This document shows, piece after piece, positions 24,845-37,000 of a DNA stretch of 64,000 nt. Within the stretch, counting starts at the first letter, position 1, and the number at the start of each line of letters is the position of its first letter. The DNA lies in the NCBI RefSeq assembly GCF_947242115.1, contig NC_074714.1, positions 42,514,149 to 42,578,148 of the forward strand, given 5' to 3'. Source of the DNA: Biomphalaria glabrata (taxonomy: Eukaryota; Mollusca; Gastropoda; Planorbidae). The notes under the pieces were generated by a model, which was given only the letters and a program-made list of their open reading frames with translations, did not search any database and was not told the origin of the DNA. The position numbers and the translations under genes are program-made.

Positions 24845-27800
24845 ATGTTTTACGTGACGAGTTTTGTATTGGTCATTCTGTGTCCAGCTTTATCATTCGC
24901 AGCTTTTGGTGACCCTTGCGAAATAGTGACATGGAGGTAGATAAACAAGCTTAATATATTCTATTTCTACATTTAGTCAATCTGACACTTCTGACAATTA
25001 GGGTAATGTCGACTAAGATCGATGGAATGACAGTAAGGCTACACGAAGAGAGTCTCACATTGTGGGCTTCTTGACTTCATCAGATCTTCTTTACATCCAC
25101 AACATCTCGTCTTTTCGAAACAGAAATCCGCCCTGATGTAACGTATAATAAATTTTACATCAGATTTATAAATATTCTATACTATGTACCTAAGTTTTGA
25201 GACAATGTTGTATTTATACAAATATCCCTTTTTTTAATAATAATTTTAATTAGTTTGCCCTTCGAAAGTTTTCATGAATTGTTCCCCTTGTCAATCTGAA
25301 ACAGCCTTCTTTTGATATTTTCATTCTCTGTATGTTATGGAATATCATCTACAAGTGTAAAACCAATTCCTCTTTAAAATGAAAGAATTTGTATGTATCT
25401 TTTTTTTTATTGTCCGTATAGTGTTGTGTTGTTAGCATGGATATCTTACAATAAAGAATGGTGCTATTTGTGTGTTATTGTTATTTTGTCCTTATGTATA
25501 ATGTTAAAAGTAAATCACAGAAAGTAACAGCCCTTCCATTTTCATGTGACATTTTGTCGTTAATAGTACCAATACTTCATTCTTATAAATTATCAGGTTT
25601 TTTTTAATAGTTTCACATAGTTTTTTTGTTTTTATCTTTTTCTATTAGTTTGCTTTCTATGACTGAACAAAACGTTGTTTATTTTGTTTGTAACTTGTGT
25701 CTATTTGAAGTAACTTGTGTCTATTTGAAGTAACTTGTGTCTATTTGAAGCAACTTGTGTCTATTTGAAGCAACTTGTGTCTATTTGAAGCAACTTGTGT
25801 CTATTTGAAGTAACTTGTGTCTATTTGAAGTAACTTGTGTCTATTTGAAGCAACTTGTGTCTATTTGAAGTAACTTGTGTCTATTTGAAGTAACGTGTGT
25901 CTATTTGAAGCAACTTGTGTCTATTTGAAGTAACTTGTGTCTATTTGAAGTAACGTGTGTCTATTTGAAGTAACGTGTGTCTATTTGAAGTAACGTGTGT
26001 CTATTTGAAGCAACTTGTGTCTATTTGAAGTAACTTGTGTCTATTTGAAGTAACGTGTGTCTTTTTAAAGTAACTTGTGTCTATTTGAAGTAACGTGTGT
26101 CTATTTGAAGTAACGTGTGTCTATTTGAAGTAACGTGTATCTATTTGAAGTAACGTGTGTCTATTTGAAGTAACGTGTGTCTATTTGAAGTAACGTGTGT
26201 CTATTTAAGTAACGTGTGTCTATTTGAAGTAACTTGTGTCTATTTGAGGTAACTTGTGTCTATTTGAAGTAACTTGTGTCTATTGGAAGTAACTTGTGTC
26301 TATTTGAGGTAACTTGTGTCTATTTGAAGTAACTTGTGTCTATTTGAAGTAACTTGTGTCTATTTGAGGTAACTTGTGTCTATTTGAAGTAACTTGTGTC
26401 TATTTGAGGTAACTTGTGTCTATTTGAAGTAACTTGTGTCTATTTAAAAAATTTGTGTCTATTTGAAGTAACTTGTGTCTATTTGAAGTAACTTGTGTCT
26501 ATTTGAAGCAACTTATCTGCCAACCATGACCAGATTATCAATGCCACAGTTCCAAAAGATTGTCTCTTTGGTGACGTAGACTGGAATTACCCAAAGGTGA
26601 GAGGTGTTTGTATTTGTATTGGATACTACGATTCTTAATTTATTTAAACTCACACCTCATCTGGTTGTAATTTCAGGGCTCTGTTCTTTTATCTTACGCC
26701 ACTGGGGGCACACCATTCAGACTGTGTGTTGAAGAAGGGTGGGGACCAAGTATCACAAAAGTTCAGGAAATAGTGAGGGGTGAACTTAGGACTCTGTCAT
26801 TGCCAACTCAAGGTAAAGAATTGAATGCACGGAGAAAGGCCGATATAAGTTTTCAACTTTCAGCTTTTCAAAAGTTTACTTATGAACTTTGAGCTTTTCA
26901 CCATTTTTGTTTTTCAACTTTCAACTTTTTAAAATGTAAGCTTTTCAGCTTTTTGCTTTTTGCTTTTCAACTTTTTTCAACTATTTCTTTTTAACTTTGA
27001 GCTTTTCAACTTTTAGCTTTTCAACGTTTTGCTTTTCAACTTTTTTCAACTATTAGCTTTTCAACTTTTAGCTTTTACTCAATCGATACGCTCTACATTT
27101 TTTTTTGGCTCTTAAGATTGAGTCATCTCTGTGGGTCTCCAGGCTAATAAGATCTAATTAACTCCTGATATCTGCAATAGACACTTGAGCATCATTTTTT
27201 AAAGAATTTTATTGGTTGACCTATTAACATACTATGCTATTGTGCATTATGTTAGTTACTTCTATGTGCAGAGGAGTGTGTAAGCTCATAAAACTTCCTC
27301 AAGCCACGTCCAAGTAGATAAAAGTAAAAGAGTATTCCGTCCCAGGGCGTGCCTTAAAGCTGGGTTTTGAAGAAATTGGAGTCTCTATGTTTTTATTTTA
27401 ATTAGCTTCTTTTTACTCCTCTAAATCATTTCGTGATCACAATTTTACTGAGCCAAACAAATATTGAATTAATTAAGAAAGGTTTATAACTACAGCATAT
27501 TGTGTATATATTTGGATGTTTTACACTATTATTTCAATGTTTTAAACTATTATTTCAATTTTTTACACTATTATTTCAATGTTTTACACTATTATTTCAA
27601 TGTTTTACACTATTATTTCAATGTTTTACACTATTATTTCAATGTTTTACACTATTATTTCAATGTTTTACATTATTATTTCAATGTTTTACACTATTAT
27701 TTCAATGTTTTACACTATTATTTCAATGTTTTACACTATTATTTCAATATTTTTGTTCCTAGAATCACCTACCTGCACCAGTTCTACGGATGGAGAGGCA

Positions 27801-27875
27801 GCGCTGTTAGTGTCTGCCCCATCATTTCAGACGTATATGACCTTGTTCAATTACCGCGTCATTTTAGAGAACTAG
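24845..27875 (+). CDS. Copy D: secreted Meteorin-N-like protein, 142 aa, four exons
   Basis: Exons: 24845-24936, 26509-26596, 26677-26812, 27763-27875; phases 2, 0, 1; GT-AG throughout. The signal peptide MFYVTSFVLVILCPALSFA leads to AFGDPCEIVTW. Exon 2 encodes SNLSANHDQIINATVPKDC then LFGDVDWNYPK, with two sequons (NLS, NAT). Exon 3 runs GSVLLSYATGGTPFRLCVEE to TLSLPTQ. Exon 4 runs SPTCTSSTDGEAALLVSAP, then YMTLFNYRVILEN. All four cysteines are present. AATAAA is at 27996-28001, about 120 bp after the stop. Intron 1 ends in a 41-unit minisatellite that abuts exon 2, and intron 3 ends in another one just before exon 4. Most like copy E. Function unknown; secretion inferred. Confidence 0.85.
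25691..26508 (+). repeat. 20-bp minisatellite, about 41 units, running into a splice acceptor
   Basis: Units of TAACTTGTGTCTATTTGAAG with TAAC/CAAC and CTTG/CGTG variants and a few length changes. Each unit ends in AAG, and the last AG is the acceptor of copy D exon 2. The exon's first six bases CAACTT equal the start of a repeat unit. Confidence 0.95.
26850..27085. repeat. CTTTTCAACTTT-type irregular tandem repeat in intron 3 of copy D
   Basis: Many imperfect units of about 12-20 bp around CTTTTCAACTTTTAG. Confidence 0.8.
27525..27752. repeat. 21-bp minisatellite, about 11 units, intron 3 of copy D
   Basis: Units TGTTTTACACTATTATTTCA(A), nearly perfect. Because 21 is a multiple of 3, three parallel repetitive open frames appear, and one of them runs into exon 4. 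These are artefacts. Confidence 0.95.
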
Positions 27876-28009
27876 TATGAACAAACGGTGTTGCTCTTAA
27901 GACCAAAGCTGGCAAAAATATTCACAGAATTACTATTGAGACAGCAATCAATCTTTTTATTGACATTTCCTGTGCAATCCTTCACTACGAGTGTAAATAA
28001 AAGTTATTC

Positions 28010-29014
28010 AAAGCTACCTACCTAAATACTGTGCATTCTCCTGGCTACTAATTATCTATGTTACGTATAACACTCGAGATTGGTCCATCAAAAAAAAAAA
28101 AAAAAAAACGAAATAAAATAATAAAACACGTTGAAAAATGAAACTCCAAGACATTCTCAGAAAGAATTTGTGGCCTTTAATGTTAGATCTAGAAGTTTTA
28201 AAAAATATTTTTTTTTTTGGTGCAATGCTGTTTTTTTTTTTTTTTGGGGGGGGGGGGGGGGAGAGATTCTAATTTAAACAAAACGAAATTCGACCCAGTT
28301 ATATTTGACGTAGGCCTACACTAATGCTAGTATTTTCATAAAACATAATTGACTTTGCTTATTTCTTGAATTTGTACTTACATTTCTAAAGTTTTTTTTT
28401 TGTGTCCACCTTTCTCCTTCTTCGTCGTCATCTGCCTCTTTCATTCTTTTTTCATCAATTCATATCCTTTCTTTCTTTCAGTATTTCACATGATGTTTTT
28501 TTCGTGTGGTTCGCGCTCTGGACTATCGTTAGCTTGACTGAATGGTCCCAGATTTGAACCATGTTCGTTGTTGGGCTAGATTGTAATTATCTTCAGAATC
28601 TGAAACCACATCCGAAACGTGTTAAACTAAAAAATCCTTGACTTCTTGCACTCACTGCTAAATGACCTTCCCCTTGACACGCTGTGTGATACACTCAACA
28701 CATGTTGTCCAACTAGTCCAGGGGGTCATTCATCTTTACACAGCCTAGGGAACAGTAGACAATAAAACATACACGAGTATTGGTATGTACACATTCGATT
28801 AAGTCAATGTAAAAAAGAACAGCTTGATAGAAAGTTTGATACCTAGTCGACAACTTTTGTAAGGCTAATAAAAGAATCAACAGTTTACAGTTCCCATCCA
28901 TACAATCTCCTCCACAACTCTTAGCAAACAAAACTTCTTTCTAAACAAAATGGTTAAAGGAAAAAGTTTTATCTCTTTCCTTAGTAATTTGTACTAATGT
29001 TAGCAATAGGATGT
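28010..29014. other. Intergenic, no gene; poly-A, poly-T/G runs and a SINE
   Basis: Contains an A run (28090), a T run then G run (28230-28262) and a family-2 SINE at 28505-28632. No exon seen. Confidence 0.5.
28505..28632 (+). mobile_element. SINE family 2 copy
   Basis: GTGTGGTTCGCGCTCTGGAC head, GATTTGAACCATG at the box B position, GGGCTAGATTGTAATTATCT and CATCCGAAACGTGTTAAAC at the end. Confidence 0.6.
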
Positions 29015-29262
29015 AGTCGTGGTGGCTGAGAGGTCAAACGCTTGGCTTCGAAACCAATGCTTTCGGGTTCGAATCCTGATGTAGACCCTTTTTTTTTTAA
29101 TTTCGGGATCTTTATGGCGCCACTCAGCTCTAATGGGTACCTGACATTAGTATATGCGGTTGGTCGTTGTGCTGGCCACATAAAATCCTAATTAACCGTG
29201 GGCCACATAAACAGATGACATTTACATCATGCCCTATAGACCGCGTGTCAAGAGGTGGGAAC
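29015..29262 (+). mobile_element. SINE family 1 copy (tRNA-headed)
   Basis: GTGGTGGCTGAGAGGTCAAA resembles box A and GGGTTCGAATCC is a box B. The body follows the family: CAGCTCTAATGGGTACCTGA, GGTTGGTCGTTGTGCTGGCC, GCCCTATAGACC. Confidence 0.8.
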
Positions 29263-29346
29263 AGATTATACTCGTGGATTTCAAATGATTTCATTGGTGG
29301 GCCATACATATTAATTAAACAAGCACATTTCTGTTGTTTCATTCTT

Positions 29347-29895
29347 AAATAATAATAATAATAAACAATTGCAATAATAATGATAATAATAACAAATCCT
29401 CGCCACTAAACTCGTCTTCTAGAGTCAACCGATTTGGCCTACCTACTATACTGGGACCTATTTCGACAGGCAAGATTTTAGTCGACCAATTTTACAGTTT
29501 TTGGACAAAAAAACAAAAATCCGCAACCATCATTGACATCGCCGTACTACTATCTCACAATACAAATACAAGGGAAACTGAAATATAAAAAAATGAAAAC
29601 TGAAGCTTGAAGATCAAACGACTATGAAGTTATCTAAATAACAATATACCCTATTGTTATATCAACCAAGGGAATATGACAGCTGACCTCACAGACACCT
29701 AAATGGCTCAAAACATCCTAAAGATCATCGTCGCCTGTCAGGAGGCGGTACCGCTGCAGATCTGCTACAATATCTGAAAATTTCTCAGTGGACACCGTTA
29801 AAGGACAACAATGAATTTCGCTTTACTCTAAGATGGTTGACCCTTGCAGTGTTAGAGAATATTTTCCACATAATAATAATAAAAAAAAATGATTT
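29347..29895 (+). mobile_element. Degraded copy of an endonuclease-type LINE, inside (TAA)n
   Basis: From about 29440 the sequence is a heavily decayed version of the element at 30390-31220. Shared blocks include ATCGCCGTACTACTATCTCA, AACAATATACCC(T/C)ATTGTTATATC and the CCTGTCAGGAGGCGGTACCG end. (TAA)n-type repeats lie at both its ends (29347-29395 and about 29868-29880). Confidence 0.65.
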
Positions 29896-30355
29896 TCATT
29901 ATACAATCTTATTATATTATTATTATTTGAAATAAATAATCTTTAGAAAATTGCTCTGCCTTTATTCTATAGAAAATAAACAAAATGGCCTTAAAACTAT
30001 TTGCTGTTAGTCTAAATTCGTGTCTTGTTTATTCAAATTGGAATGATTTTCTATCGCAGCCTTGTCTCAGGAATAAAAACAAAAACTTGCATTTGAAATA
30101 TAAATTTTAACCTTCATAAAGGCCTATGCGTGTTTCCGAGAAAAAAAAAGAAAGCAAACTGATTAAAACTATTTAAAACTGCATTTATTTGGGTGCACAT
30201 TTTCTTGATTGTTTTTAATTATTTTAATTGCTTAGCTTTAAAAATTATTGAATTTAAAAAACAATGTCCGTGTTACCCAATCATGAAAGATGGCTTCAGA
30301 GGTTCTATAGTGGACAGAGAGCCCAGACATTCTTCAGTTCTCATCTTAATAGTTC

Positions 30356-30357
<2 letters not shown>

Positions 30358-30388
<31 letters not shown>

Positions 30389-31232
30389 GAATTCATTACA
30401 TGGGGACAACATCGACAAGGCTGCTTCCTTAACATGGCTCAAAGCAGGTCATCTCTACCCTGAAACAGAAGGCTTTGTTACAGCAATACAGGACAGAGTA
30501 ATCAGGACAAAAAATTACGAGAAGCATATCCTGAAACTCAATGTTGTCGACAAATGCCGAAAATGTGGAAATGTGGGCGAGTCGATTGAACACATTATGG
30601 CAGGATGTCCAGCCCTATCAGAATCAGCCTACCTAGGTCGCCATAACCAAGTTGCAAAGTTAATACACCAACACCTGGCTTTGACGTACAAATTGATCGG
30701 TAAGGACACTCCCCCTTATTATAAATACTCTCCGCAAGAGGTTCTCGAGTCTACTGAACATCTGCTGTACTGGGATAGGCCTATTCTGACCGACAAAACG
30801 GTAGATTTCAATCGCCCGGATCTGCTGTTCATCGATAAAAAAGAAAAAACCGCTACCATTATCGATATCGCCGTACCACTGTCTCATAATTTAAGAAAAA
30901 CTGAGATAGAAAAACAAAGAAAATATGGGAACCTAGGCTTGGAGATTAAGCGTCTATGGAAATTGTCCAAAATAACAATATACCCCATTGTTATATCAAC
31001 CGAGGGGATAATAACAACTGACCTCACAGACACCTTCAAGGCCCTTAACATTCCTAGGAACATCTTCGTTGCCTGTCAGAAGGCGGTACTGCTGCAGACC
31101 TGCCACATCACCAGAAAATTCCTCAGTGGAAACTGTTAAAGGGACTACGATGAATTTTGTTTCTCTTTAGCGAAACTCGACCCTGGCAGCGCCAGAGAAT
31201 GACTACTCGTTCATTTCTAACATAATAATAAT
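30358..31232 (+). mobile_element. LINE C-terminal fragment with restriction-like endonuclease, in (TAA)n
   Basis: One open frame runs from about 30393 (SLHGDNIDKAASLTWLKAGH) to the stop at 31137-31139. It contains a zinc knuckle CRKCGNVGESIEHIMAGCP (C-x2-C-x8-H-x4-C), then RPDLLFIDKKEKTATIIDI, the PD-(D/E)xK core of the endonuclease used by R2/R4/NeSL-type LINEs. The reverse transcriptase is missing, so it is 5' truncated. (TAA)n precedes it (30358-30388) and TAATAATAAT follows its 3' end (31224). Insertion into (TAA)n is known for Dong of the R4 clade. The frame being intact suggests youth. Confidence 0.75.
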
Positions 31233-33520
31233 CTTTATTGTCGTGAGGAAATGTGTCTTACAATTTGTGCATTACACCAAACAAAACATTGTAACTATAA
31301 AAAAAAAAAAAAAAAGAAAATGTACATTTATACCTGACTCACTCATAATTTATATGTGAATGAGTTTATATCAAATTGTTTCTATTTAATGATTCGACAG
31401 CGAAGCACACAATAGAGTGTTTATTGTCTGTTTGTTTTGCTATCGGTGTCTTTTATCTCTTTGGTGATGGTAAAATCACAAAATCCTTACCCAAAAGGTG
31501 ATTTTTTTATTTCTAGAATTTTTTTAGCTTTTTTTTTGTGGATGTTTATTTCAAACAGCTGCCCAAATGGAGTTTGCTTTTTGCTAATGACTTTACCAGC
31601 AGCATTAAGGATTCTATGGAGTTTATTTTTATTTCTAATGCTCAGATTGTTGTACCAGGCAGTCATATTAAAACTTAAAATATTGCAGATGTGAGCGTGA
31701 TAAAACATAGCCAAGGCCTTGTCACTAACATTAAGCGAGGACAGTTTTCTCAGTAATCGTAATCTTTGCTGTCCTTTTTTGCTGATATAATCAGAATTTG
31801 TAGTAAAATTTAGTTTATTGTCTAGGATAGTACCAAGGTATTTAAAAGTTTGCACTATTTCAATAGTCTCGCCAAAGACAGAAACAATATTATTTTCCAT
31901 CTTTTCCCTACGAAAATCGATTATCATTTCTTTGGTATTTTTTTGACATTTAATAATAAAAAAAATTATCTTTACAGTATTTTTCAATGTATTCTATTTC
32001 TCTGAAATACCGGTACTCGTTTACGTCTTAGCTCTCTGAGGGCAGGGCAAGAAGAGCCGCATCATCAGCGAATTTTGTGAATGAGCAAAAAGGACTATCG
32101 GATTTAAAATCATTGGTGTACAAAATGAACCACAATGGCGATGTCACAGCCCCCTGGGTCGCCCCTGTGTTAACTATGCGTGCATGAGCTCTCTGGGTCA
32201 AAAATTCATTAGGCCATAGTATTATATATGAACTAATCTTCAACGCTTTCATTTTTTCAATAAGTAAATGAAGTTGTATGGTATTAAAAGCTGATGAGAA
32301 ATCAATAAAGAACAATCTTACATAAGTGTTCGGTAAGTCCAGAGGTTTGTAGACACAATTTACTCTTTTGGTAAGTAAATTGTAAAGGGTCCAACTTACT
32401 ACAAAGATCATTCAGAAGAAACATTTTAACCAGTTTTTCTAAACATTTAGACACAATGGAAGTAAGTGAAAAAGGTCTATAGTCATTCATTTCCTTTGGT
32501 TTGGAAACCTTTGGCACAGGTACAATTATAGATGACTTCCACCCAGATGGTATCTTGTGGTTTAATAATGAAGTGAAAAAAATCTCTAGGAAATGTTCAG
32601 CTAGTTGTTCAGCACATTCTTTTAAGATTCGCCCTTTTATTCCATCAGGCCCACCAGCTTTCATTGGGTTGACGTTTTTGAAAATGTTGCAGACTTGCTC
32701 TTTAGTAATCGCTAATTCTAAACAGTTGCTAACTTTGACATCTTCCTGGGCTTTTAGTTTTAGATAATTAAAATCGTTAGTGTCGAAACGACAATAGAAA
32801 TCATTTAACTCTTTGGATAATGTTTTATCGTCTCTTAAAGCAAGATTATTTTTACTTTTGACTTGTGCTCCTGACATTTTGTTCATGATACCCCACACCT
32901 GTCTCATGTCACTTGTCTTAATCAAGTCCTCCAGCTTGGTGCGGTAGTTTCTCTTCCCTTCCTCAAGAGCGACGTTAAGATTACATTGTGCTATTTTCCT
33001 TTCCTGTCTGTTGCCACTCATATATGCTCTTTTCTTTTTGATGATTTCCCGTTTTATTTTTGCAGTGACCCATGGTTTATTGTTGGGGTATATCTTGATA
33101 CTCTTAGTACTGATACACATGTTTTCACAGAATTTGATATAATTCGTCACTGCTTCGACCCATTCTTCCAGATTTGATGTGGTCTCTTTAAACAAATTCC
33201 AGTCTTGACTCTAGACAACCCTGTAGTTTGAGAATGTTGTCTTGAGTCCATTCTTGTACAGTTTTCTGAATGACTTTGCCTTCTTTAAGTTTAGTGCGGT
33301 AATTTGGCAGCAGTTGTAGTGTTTTGTGGTCCGATGATCCTAGTGGTGGCTTTTCACGAGATGTGAATGCTCCTTTGATGTTACAGTAACACAAGTCCAG
33401 AGTTCTGTTCTCTCTTGTTGGACATGAGATGTGTTGGTAGAAGGTGGGTAGGTCAACCTTCAAGGTGCATTTATTAAAATCACCCAGTTTAACTACTGGT
33501 GCGTCCGGTGACCTTATCTG
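31233..33520 (-). mobile_element. CR1/L2-like LINE remnant, endonuclease end to RT end
   Basis: On the minus strand, in order: LGDFNKCTLKVDLPTFYQH with CPTRENRTLDLCY and GSSDHKTL (end of the apurinic-type endonuclease, about 33515-33190); NPMKAGGPDGIKGRILKEC and NDYRPFSLTSIVSKCLEKLV (RT fingers, near 32640-32450); FFIDFSSAFNTIQLHLLIEK (palm, near 32320); GATQGAVTSPLWFILYTND; FADDAALL (catalytic, near 32060); TFKYLGTILDNKLNF and a tail ending near 31487. Frameshifts break it into at least four frames. It is 5' truncated within the endonuclease. The 3' end on this strand is AATAAAGATTATTATTATG. Confidence 0.8.
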
Positions 33521-33529
33521 AAACTAGGG

Positions 33530-34098
33530 TCTCGCTCTTTTTCCGGTCTCTCTTTCTTTCTTTCTCTCTGTGTCTCTCTTTCTCTGTCTTTTTCACTCTT
33601 TTCTCTCTGTCTCTCCCTCTGCCTCTCTCTCTCTCTTTCTGTCTTTCTCACACACTCATTCTTAATTATTTTTTTTTAAATCTTCATGCAATCACTGTTT
33701 CTGGTAAATGTTCTTATCTATTTCACGCTGCACACGTGACTTCAATGTTATAAAATGTCCAGATTACTTGATGTCCACTACTGAACTAATTAGATCTAAA
33801 GTGATAAGAAACAAAAAAATACACATACTGTCCAGGTGGTTTATTCTTTATCTATAAACAGTGCGAAATGTAGCAACATATGTAAATGGAAACATTGAAT
33901 CACACCCACATCGCACAACTCTTTTAAGTTTTACAGTAAAGAAGAAAAGCACAATCTGGGCCACGCATGAAAAGCCTACTTTAAGCCTCCTTTTTAACAG
34001 GGCATCAGAAATTCAAATCAAAAGCAAATCGAGATCTTGAGTTTGAAAACAAGAGATACACATTGACAGGATTGTCGCTGAAACAGGAATTTGAAATC
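33530..34098. other. Pyrimidine-rich tract and 5' flank of copy E
   Basis: (TCTCT)n-like stretch at 33545-33655, then AT-rich sequence leading to copy E. No other exon. Confidence 0.5.
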
Positions 34099-37000
34099 AT
34101 GAAGATACTTTCTTTGACGAGTTTTGTGTTGGTCATCCTGTGTCCAGCCTGGTCATCTGCAGCTTTTGGTGACCCTTGCGAAATAGTGACAGTGAGGTAG
34201 AACTTGAGTTTAACTTTGGTACACATATATTTTTCTCTTTTTGAAAACAAAAGTAATATTAAAGATTGTGCTATTTAATCATTCCAGATGACAGTGGCGT
34301 AGCAACCATGGCGAGAGGGGGGTTCAATAGCGCCATAGCCCATGACTAATGGGTGCCCACAGGCGTCATTGAAAGTTATTCGTTTACTACTTTAATAAAA
34401 ACTTACACGCTTTATGAAGTCGTAACTAAATTGAGTGTTATGATAAGGTTACTCATGGGGTCCTACAAGCTGAACATTTTTTTTTATTGATCACACTTTT
34501 ATCCTTTAAGTTTCTTGGGAAGGGGAGCCAACCATTAGGTTCTTGGACCCATGCCACTTCTAGGCGAGTACTGGTTCTAAGTCTTCTGTACCAATTATAA
34601 AGTAACATTTCAGGTTGATGAAAAGCACAGGTTTATTTTTCTTTATAACAAACATGAACATCGTTGTTTGTTTTCTATGGTTCGGATGTTCCTTCAGATC
34701 TAAAGATTTGTACATACAAGTCAAAATCTCACATAGGACGGCAGGGGCTGGCAGCGGGCGGATTCAAACCCGGGACCATTGAGACAACTGTCTAGAATGC
34801 ATATAACACGACCAGGTAGGCATCATGCACTGATTGTTTGACTGGTAGGACACGAGTTAGCTTCTCTCTCGGAGTTCGCTGATCGCAAGTTTTTGAACCA
34901 CCAATGGCACACGAGCAAGCTATGTGGACTGTAAAATGTGGACTGTAAAATGTGGACTGTAAAATGAAAAACAGCTTTATTATTATTATATTTTTTTTTT
35001 TGCAGAACTTATATTACCTCACTCTGTCTGTCTGTCTGTCTGGTACAATTGTTGTACACGTTACACCCAATCTCTGATCAAGCTGTTCAATTTTGCACAA
35101 TTATTTCTTGTACCTGACGAAACAAAAATTTAAAACTAACAATATATAGCTATAAAACCTTCTATTCTCATGAGCACTTGTGTGTTGGCTTGAGGAAGCA
35201 TGAGAGCTTGAGTTCGAATTCAAGTTTTCTTTAAAAGCTATCACGATATCATTCACTGAAATACTCCTTCAGCCCCCCCCCCCCTTTTTTTTTCCCCTTT
35301 CTCAACTGGTCCAGACGAGTGATAGGATCATAGCGCTTTGAGAAATTTAAAAGTGTGAAATCGCAATTAAAAAAAAAAAAACAATTGTTAAAAATATTTA
35401 TAATCGGACAGATTAACTATTATTAGTCTAGATAGATTACACATTTAATTACACGGCTGATCCAAACTATTTTTTAAAATAAATTTTACTTTTTATTCCT
35501 AGTAAAAACTCAACTAGCTAAGCTCGTGGACTTATGTTAAAGTCTTCCCTCAAAAATAAGTCCGAGTTACTAATGTCTAAAGTACATTCTGAAGTCCGTA
35601 TTACTTATGTCTGAAGTACATTCTGAAGTCCGAGTTACTAATGTCCAAAGTACATTCTGAAGTCCGAGTTACTAATGTCCAAAGTACATTCTGAAGTCCG
35701 AATTACTTATGTCTGAAGTACATTCTGAAGTCCGAGTTACTTATGTCTGAAGTACATTCTGAAGTCCGAGTTACTAATGTCCAAAGTACATTCTGAAGTC
35801 CGAATTACTTATGTCTGAAGTACATTCTGAAGTCCGAATTACTTATGTCTGAAGTACATTCTGAAGTCCGAATTACTAATGTCTAAAGTACATTCTAAAG
35901 TCCGAGTTACTTATGTCTAAAGTACATTCTGAAGTCCGAGTTACGTATGTCTAAAGTACATTCTGAAGTCCTAGAAATTGAACGTACAACTAGCACCTGC
36001 TTTCATTTCATCCCTTGCCCTGTTTGTATGGAAACAAAAAATGAAGCTAGAATTGTGCGGAAGCCACAACGCCTGAAAACATGCAACAAATGAAGATTTA
36101 AATGTGAACATAATCATTGTAATAATAGTGGTTCTAGTTTATAAGAAGCAGACACCTGAGAAATACAAGATATGCTAGGACAAATGTGTACAAATGCTCC
36201 TTTTTTTCTAGTGCTATTAGAGCATGGAATGGGTTGCCTGAGTCAGTCAGGAAAACCAATGACTTGGCAGAATTTGATTAGCATGCATGACTAGATTGAT
36301 CTAGGGACACTCGTAAGACGTAATCATCTTAGTTTTTTAACTAACGTCTATATTTTATAAGATAAGCTCAAATGAAAAGAAAATGCTATATTTTTTACTT
36401 GTCCATACCCACGAGACTGTAGTATCTTCTTGTTTTCTTTTTTTTAAATAGTGTTTTATATTCTATTCTTTCTCAACTGTCACAAGATTAACATTAAAAT
36501 AGTGATGATCAATTTTAAATATATTTAATTACATAGTGATACTTATTAGTTTTTAATGTGATTGTTAATTATTCTGTAATTAGCAATCTCTCTGGAAGCC
36601 ATGACCAAGTTGTGAATATCACAGTTCCTAAAGATTGCCTCTTTGGTGACGTAGACTGGAATTATCCCAGGGTAATTAGAAATCTAAATATATCTTTCTT
36701 TCTTTTTAGAAACTTTCTTATCTTATCTTATAGATTACAGACATTACTTATTAAAAAAAAAAAGAAGATAGTTACATCGTACGCATTTCATGCGCCAATC
36801 TAGTCATTAATGTTAATCAATGACTTAAACTTTAAACTCTGCTAAGTCGTTGGTTTTCCTGGCTATTTCAGACATCCCATTCCATTTATTAGCGGCCCCC
36901 GAAAGGGGAAAAGACGCTATTAGTTTTGTGCGAAATGTCTGTCCGTCTGTCCGTCTGTCCATCTGTCCCGTTTAGATCTCGTAAACTAGAAGAGATATTG

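Noticed and set aside
27500-27880. Three overlapping repetitive open frames (YYFNVLH and similar)
   Set aside because: Products of a 21-bp minisatellite. Only the part after 27763 in one frame is real coding (exon 4 of copy D).
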